DNA of 34,489 nt, taken from assembly GCA_964401455.1 (NCBI GenBank), contig CAYNYI010000015.1, positions 1 through 34,489 of the forward strand. Direction: 5' to 3'. Below, piece after piece: positions 32,582 to 34,489 of the stretch. The DNA comes from CAYNYI01 sp964401455. GTDB lineage: Bacteria > Fibrobacterota > OXYB2-FULL-49-7 > CAYNYI01. Positions within the stretch are counted from its first letter, which is position 1. Each line of letters begins with the position of its first letter. The notes below the pieces were generated by a model, which was not told where the DNA came from, searched no databases, and worked only from the letters and a program-made list of their open reading frames with translations. The position numbers and the translations under genes are program-made.

Positions 32582-33067
32582 CTAATTTCTGTAAATACAT
32601 CGGCAAAGATCTTTTTGCCAACAATTTTCATATTTTCCCGGACATCCAATTCGGTGTCCCAGTCCGGTTTGAATTTCAGGTATGTATATTTCAAAAGAAT
32701 TCTTAATAATGAATTTTATCGCCGATTCCGTCGGGATGTCTCTACAAATATCGACACTTACTTTATGACGTCCGAATATCTTTAATAGCCTCCTGTATTT
32801 CTCTTTTTGTTCCTCTAAATCCATTTCGCTAAAAGCCATGGTGAAATATTCTGCGGGAATTATTTCAAAAAGCCTTACTCTGCATAACTTTCTGATTTTT
32901 GAAGAAAGAAGAACCGAAAGCGCGAAATGCTTTTCAGAAACCGTATAACCGCCCGTCCAACAGAGAGAGTGTCCCCCGGATTCTTCAATAAGCCTCTGCA
33001 TAGTATTTATTTCTTTTTGAGCCCTGTTAATATTTGATTCGGGTCTGATTTCAACACTATAATCCAT
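32582..33067 (-). CDS. Hypothetical protein with Cys-rich C-terminus
   Basis: 161 residues, not recognised. No signal peptide or membrane helix. It has a conserved-looking GGYTVSEKHFALSVLL segment and a C-terminal cluster GCPGKYENCWQKDLCRC with four Cys that could bind a metal. The start ATG 33067 has AGGAGG upstream. It ends 10 bp before comM on the same strand and is probably co-transcribed with it. Function is unknown; a nucleic-acid or metal-binding role is conjecture. Confidence 0.7.
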   Translation of the reverse strand: MDYSVEIRPESNINRAQKEINTMQRLIEESGGHSLCWTGGYTVSEKHFALSVLLSSKIRKLCRVRLFEIIPAEYFTMAFSEMDLEEQKEKYRRLLKIFGRHKVSVDICRDIPTESAIKFIIKNSFEIYIPEIQTGLGHRIGCPGKYENCWQKDLCRCIYRN

Positions 33068-33163
33068 AATCTCCTCCTTAACGTAAAGACACAGTCATTA
33101 AACCATAAAGCGACAAACATCAATTTGCAAACATAAATCGCAGAATCCTTGAAATTATTCAGA

Positions 33164-33210
33164 AATCCGGGATTATTTTGAAAAAAATAATGCGAATGCT
33201 TCTCCGGATT
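33164..33210. repeat. Nested inverted repeats upstream of the membrane-protein gene
   Basis: Outer arms AATCCGG (33164-33170) and CCGGATT (33204-33210); inner hairpin ATTATTTT-GAAA-AAAATAAT (33172-33191). It lies directly upstream of the predicted promoter in a 210-bp divergent spacer; it could be an operator. The rest of that spacer (33068-33163) holds nothing I can identify. Confidence 0.4.
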
Positions 33211-33214
33211 AGTG

Positions 33215-33243
33215 TTGAATTAGTATGAGTAATTTGATATTTT
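33215..33243 (+). promoter_or_regulatory. Promoter of the polytopic membrane-protein gene
   Basis: TTGAAT (33215-33220) and TATTTT (33238-33243) spaced by 17 bases. It supports ATG 33278 as start, since the upstream ATG at 33245 would lie at the transcription start. Confidence 0.45.
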
Positions 33244-33277
33244 AATGCCGTCAACATTCATTAACTATGGAGAACGA

Positions 33278-34189
33278 ATGGAGCAGCAGCTTAAACCTCC
33301 CCCGTCTTTATCAACCATCGCGGCCGCATCATATGAATTTTTCTTAAGAAAAAGGAATCTTCTTATACAGCCTTTTCTTTTCTATTTTTCACTCCGGCTT
33401 CTTCTCGGAGTTATCACTCTGTATATGATGCGCTCTCCTGGAGCCCAGATATTTCTACTGGACAGCCTTGTTACTGCCCCGCTTATACTCGGAACATATT
33501 CGATACTGATGAATACAGCAGGCGGAAAAACCCCAAAGCCATCAGATCTTTTCATCTGTTATCGAAGTGACTATTATTTCAAAATCGTTGGGCTCTCACT
33601 AATTTCCGGTCTGATTTATTTCGCGTGCCTCTTCCCTGCTATCAGCGCCATTAACGGTATTTTTCAAAAAGCTCCGGAAATTTTCGGTTCATTTAACGCC
33701 GGCGAGTTTCAATCCATGACCCCGGAAGAACAGTCTGAATTTATAAACGCTGTAATAGCAGCTGTAAAGCAGGAATTTGCCCGACCCGGAGTTCTCGTCC
33801 CGGTAATAGCCTCTTCTATTTTGACATTCGCAGCCAATATGGCTCTTTTATTTCCCGTCCTCTTTCTGGGACGCAGAAAAACAGGACCTCTTAAATCAAT
33901 AGCCGCCGGCGCATCTCTGGTATTCAGTGATCCGGTTTTTTTCTTCTTTTTCAACCTTCTGCGCATTGCCGCCGTTGCCGCCGCGGCTGTTATCGCGGCA
34001 ATTCTGTCTTCTTTTGTAGTTTTATCTGTTGTCGGAGCGGTCCTGCTGGCATTTATATATCTTTTGGCCCTGATATCAGTGACTATTCTTTTCAGATATT
34101 ATGAATTTGGAGAAGATCCTTCCAAACATCTCAAAGCACCGATAAAAAAAGATGAATCTTCAGATTTAGGTGGACAAGACAAAGAATAA
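33278..34189 (+). CDS. Polytopic membrane protein of unknown function
   Basis: 303 residues from ATG 33278 (GGAGAACGA upstream). About six hydrophobic segments: LLIQPFLFYFSLRLLLGVITLY, LDSLVTAPLILGTYSIL, IVGLSLISGLIYFACLFP, VLVPVIASSILTFAANMALLFPVLFL, the Phe/Ala-rich stretch near 210-240, and LLAFIYLLALISVTILF. A soluble loop lies between segments three and four (SMTPEEQSEFINAVIAAVK). The C-terminal tail is charged. No transporter or enzyme signature is seen; the domain layout is reminiscent of uncharacterised DUF-type glycerophosphodiester-phosphodiesterase-associated membrane domains, but I would not assign it. tRNA-Asp follows 39 bp downstream. Confidence 0.78.
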   Translation: MEQQLKPPPSLSTIAAASYEFFLRKRNLLIQPFLFYFSLRLLLGVITLYMMRSPGAQIFLLDSLVTAPLILGTYSILMNTAGGKTPKPSDLFICYRSDYYFKIVGLSLISGLIYFACLFPAISAINGIFQKAPEIFGSFNAGEFQSMTPEEQSEFINAVIAAVKQEFARPGVLVPVIASSILTFAANMALLFPVLFLGRRKTGPLKSIAAGASLVFSDPVFFFFFNLLRIAAVAAAAVIAAILSSFVVLSVVGAVLLAFIYLLALISVTILFRYYEFGEDPSKHLKAPIKKDESSDLGGQDKE

Positions 34190-34228
34190 TTATTATATTT
34201 TATGCCGGAAATTATGAACACAATCCGC

Positions 34229-34306
34229 GGGGGTGTAGCTCAGTTGGTTCAGAGTGCCTGCCTGTCACGCAGGATGTCGCGAGTTCGAGTCTCGTCACTC
34301 CCGCCA
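34229..34306 (+). tRNA. tRNA-Asp (anticodon GUC)
   Basis: Acceptor GGGGGTG pairs with CACTCCC (34296-34302, one G-U), discriminator G73, and encoded CCA (34304-34306). Anticodon stem CCTGC/GCAGG (34257-34273) with loop CTGTCAC gives anticodon GTC (34264-34266). Unlike tRNA-Leu at 2045, CCA is genomically encoded. Confidence 0.95.
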
Positions 34307-34311
34307 TAAAT

Positions 34312-34349
34312 AAAAAAAGGGATAGCCTGAATAAGGCGTCCCTTTTTTT
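34312..34349 (+). terminator. Rho-independent terminator after tRNA-Asp
   Basis: A-run plus GGGATAGCCT, loop GAATA, AGGCGTCCC plus T-run (one bulged A and one wobble pair). Six bases after tRNA-Asp. Confidence 0.85.
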
Positions 34350-34441
34350 ATTGTCATCACCCGGAATGGGCACGGGAATCAATTTTCAAATCCAAAGGCT
34401 CTAAAGACCTCATGAAGCATATTCATTTCACTGACGGGGAA

Positions 34442-34484
34442 AAAAGTGCCAGGTGTGCGTGTTAGGTAATTCGAGGACACTTTT
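34442..34484. repeat. REP-like imperfect inverted repeat at the window edge
   Basis: AAAAGTG (34442-34448) and CACTTTT (34478-34484) are inverted arms; CC and GG extend them around a bulge. The inner part (AGGTGTGCGTGTTAGG) can fold further. Its first bases match the hairpin at 30995-31021. It resembles elements that flank REP-associated transposases, but no transposase is in view. The preceding 34350-34440 shows nothing recognisable. Confidence 0.4.
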
Positions 34485-34489
34485 CCAAA

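Noticed and set aside
34350..34489. Integrated element next to tRNA-Asp
   Set aside because: No integrase gene and no direct repeat of the tRNA 3' end is visible; only a terminator and a REP-like repeat.

Overview
The window (about 34.5 kb, one 100-N scaffold gap at 3948-4047) looks like a draft or metagenome-derived chromosome segment of a diderm bacterium. A TonB-dependent receptor, periplasmic signal peptides, the BatD/BatE pair, DUF5683-like proteins and a MASE3 sensor point away from Firmicutes and Actinobacteria. A lineage near the FCB group (e.g. Fibrobacterota), Spirochaetota or a related candidate phylum is possible, but I cannot fix the phylum from sequence alone. Base composition looks even throughout and most genes have good AGGAGG-type ribosome binding sites. 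Several starts are GTG or TTG (tig, galU, bioD, the esterase). No prophage, CRISPR array or intact transposon is visible.

Layout. 1-2165 (minus): tRNA-Leu(UAG), tig, clpP and the first 41 codons of clpX, a classical protein quality-control cluster, behind a recognisable promoter. 2187-9065 (minus): a tightly packed run of glucuronokinase-like GHMP kinase, galU, a FabF-like ketosynthase, bioF, bioD and two tandem DUF5683-like envelope proteins; the first of the two is cut by the N gap inside an 18-bp tandem repeat. 9142-10654 (plus): dapB and a coupled SDR. 10667-13106 (minus): a Gfo/Idh/MocA oxidoreductase behind its LacI-type regulator, with a perfect 14-bp operator palindrome overlapping the lacI -35. 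13123-13875 (plus): a GAF protein with a C-terminal Cys4 module. 13876-14180: a decayed dienelactone-hydrolase relic and a terminator. 14209-14679: hsp20 under a sigma-54-type promoter. 14775-19022 (minus): a receiver-PilZ protein, then an esterase-batE-batD operon. 19139-22370 (plus): a MASE3 membrane sensor with the same Cys4 module, and a MEDS/PAS hybrid histidine kinase. 22491-26432 (plus): secreted beta-propeller phytase and a TonB-dependent receptor. 26455-29186 (minus): KDG kinase, KDPG aldolase and a UxuB-like SDR (hexuronate catabolism), with a possible structured RNA leader. A divergent AraC-type regulator with an unusual lectin-like middle domain follows (29284-30987). 31034-33067 (minus): comM/yifB and an unknown Cys-rich protein. 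33215-34349 (plus): a polytopic membrane protein, tRNA-Asp and a terminator. A REP-like inverted repeat closes the window.

How the genes work together. The uronate theme occurs twice: the KDG kinase/aldolase/SDR operon degrades hexuronates, while the glucuronokinase-like protein next to GalU suggests activation of free glucuronate to UDP-GlcA (the route known from plants). The phytase-receptor pair suggests phytate or phosphate scavenging. The LacI and AraC regulators sit next to their probable targets. The most unusual items are the two sensor proteins whose only C-terminal module is a shared Cys4 motif, the AraC regulator with a concanavalin-like insert, the ketosynthase inside the biotin genes, and the sigma-54-type promoter of hsp20.
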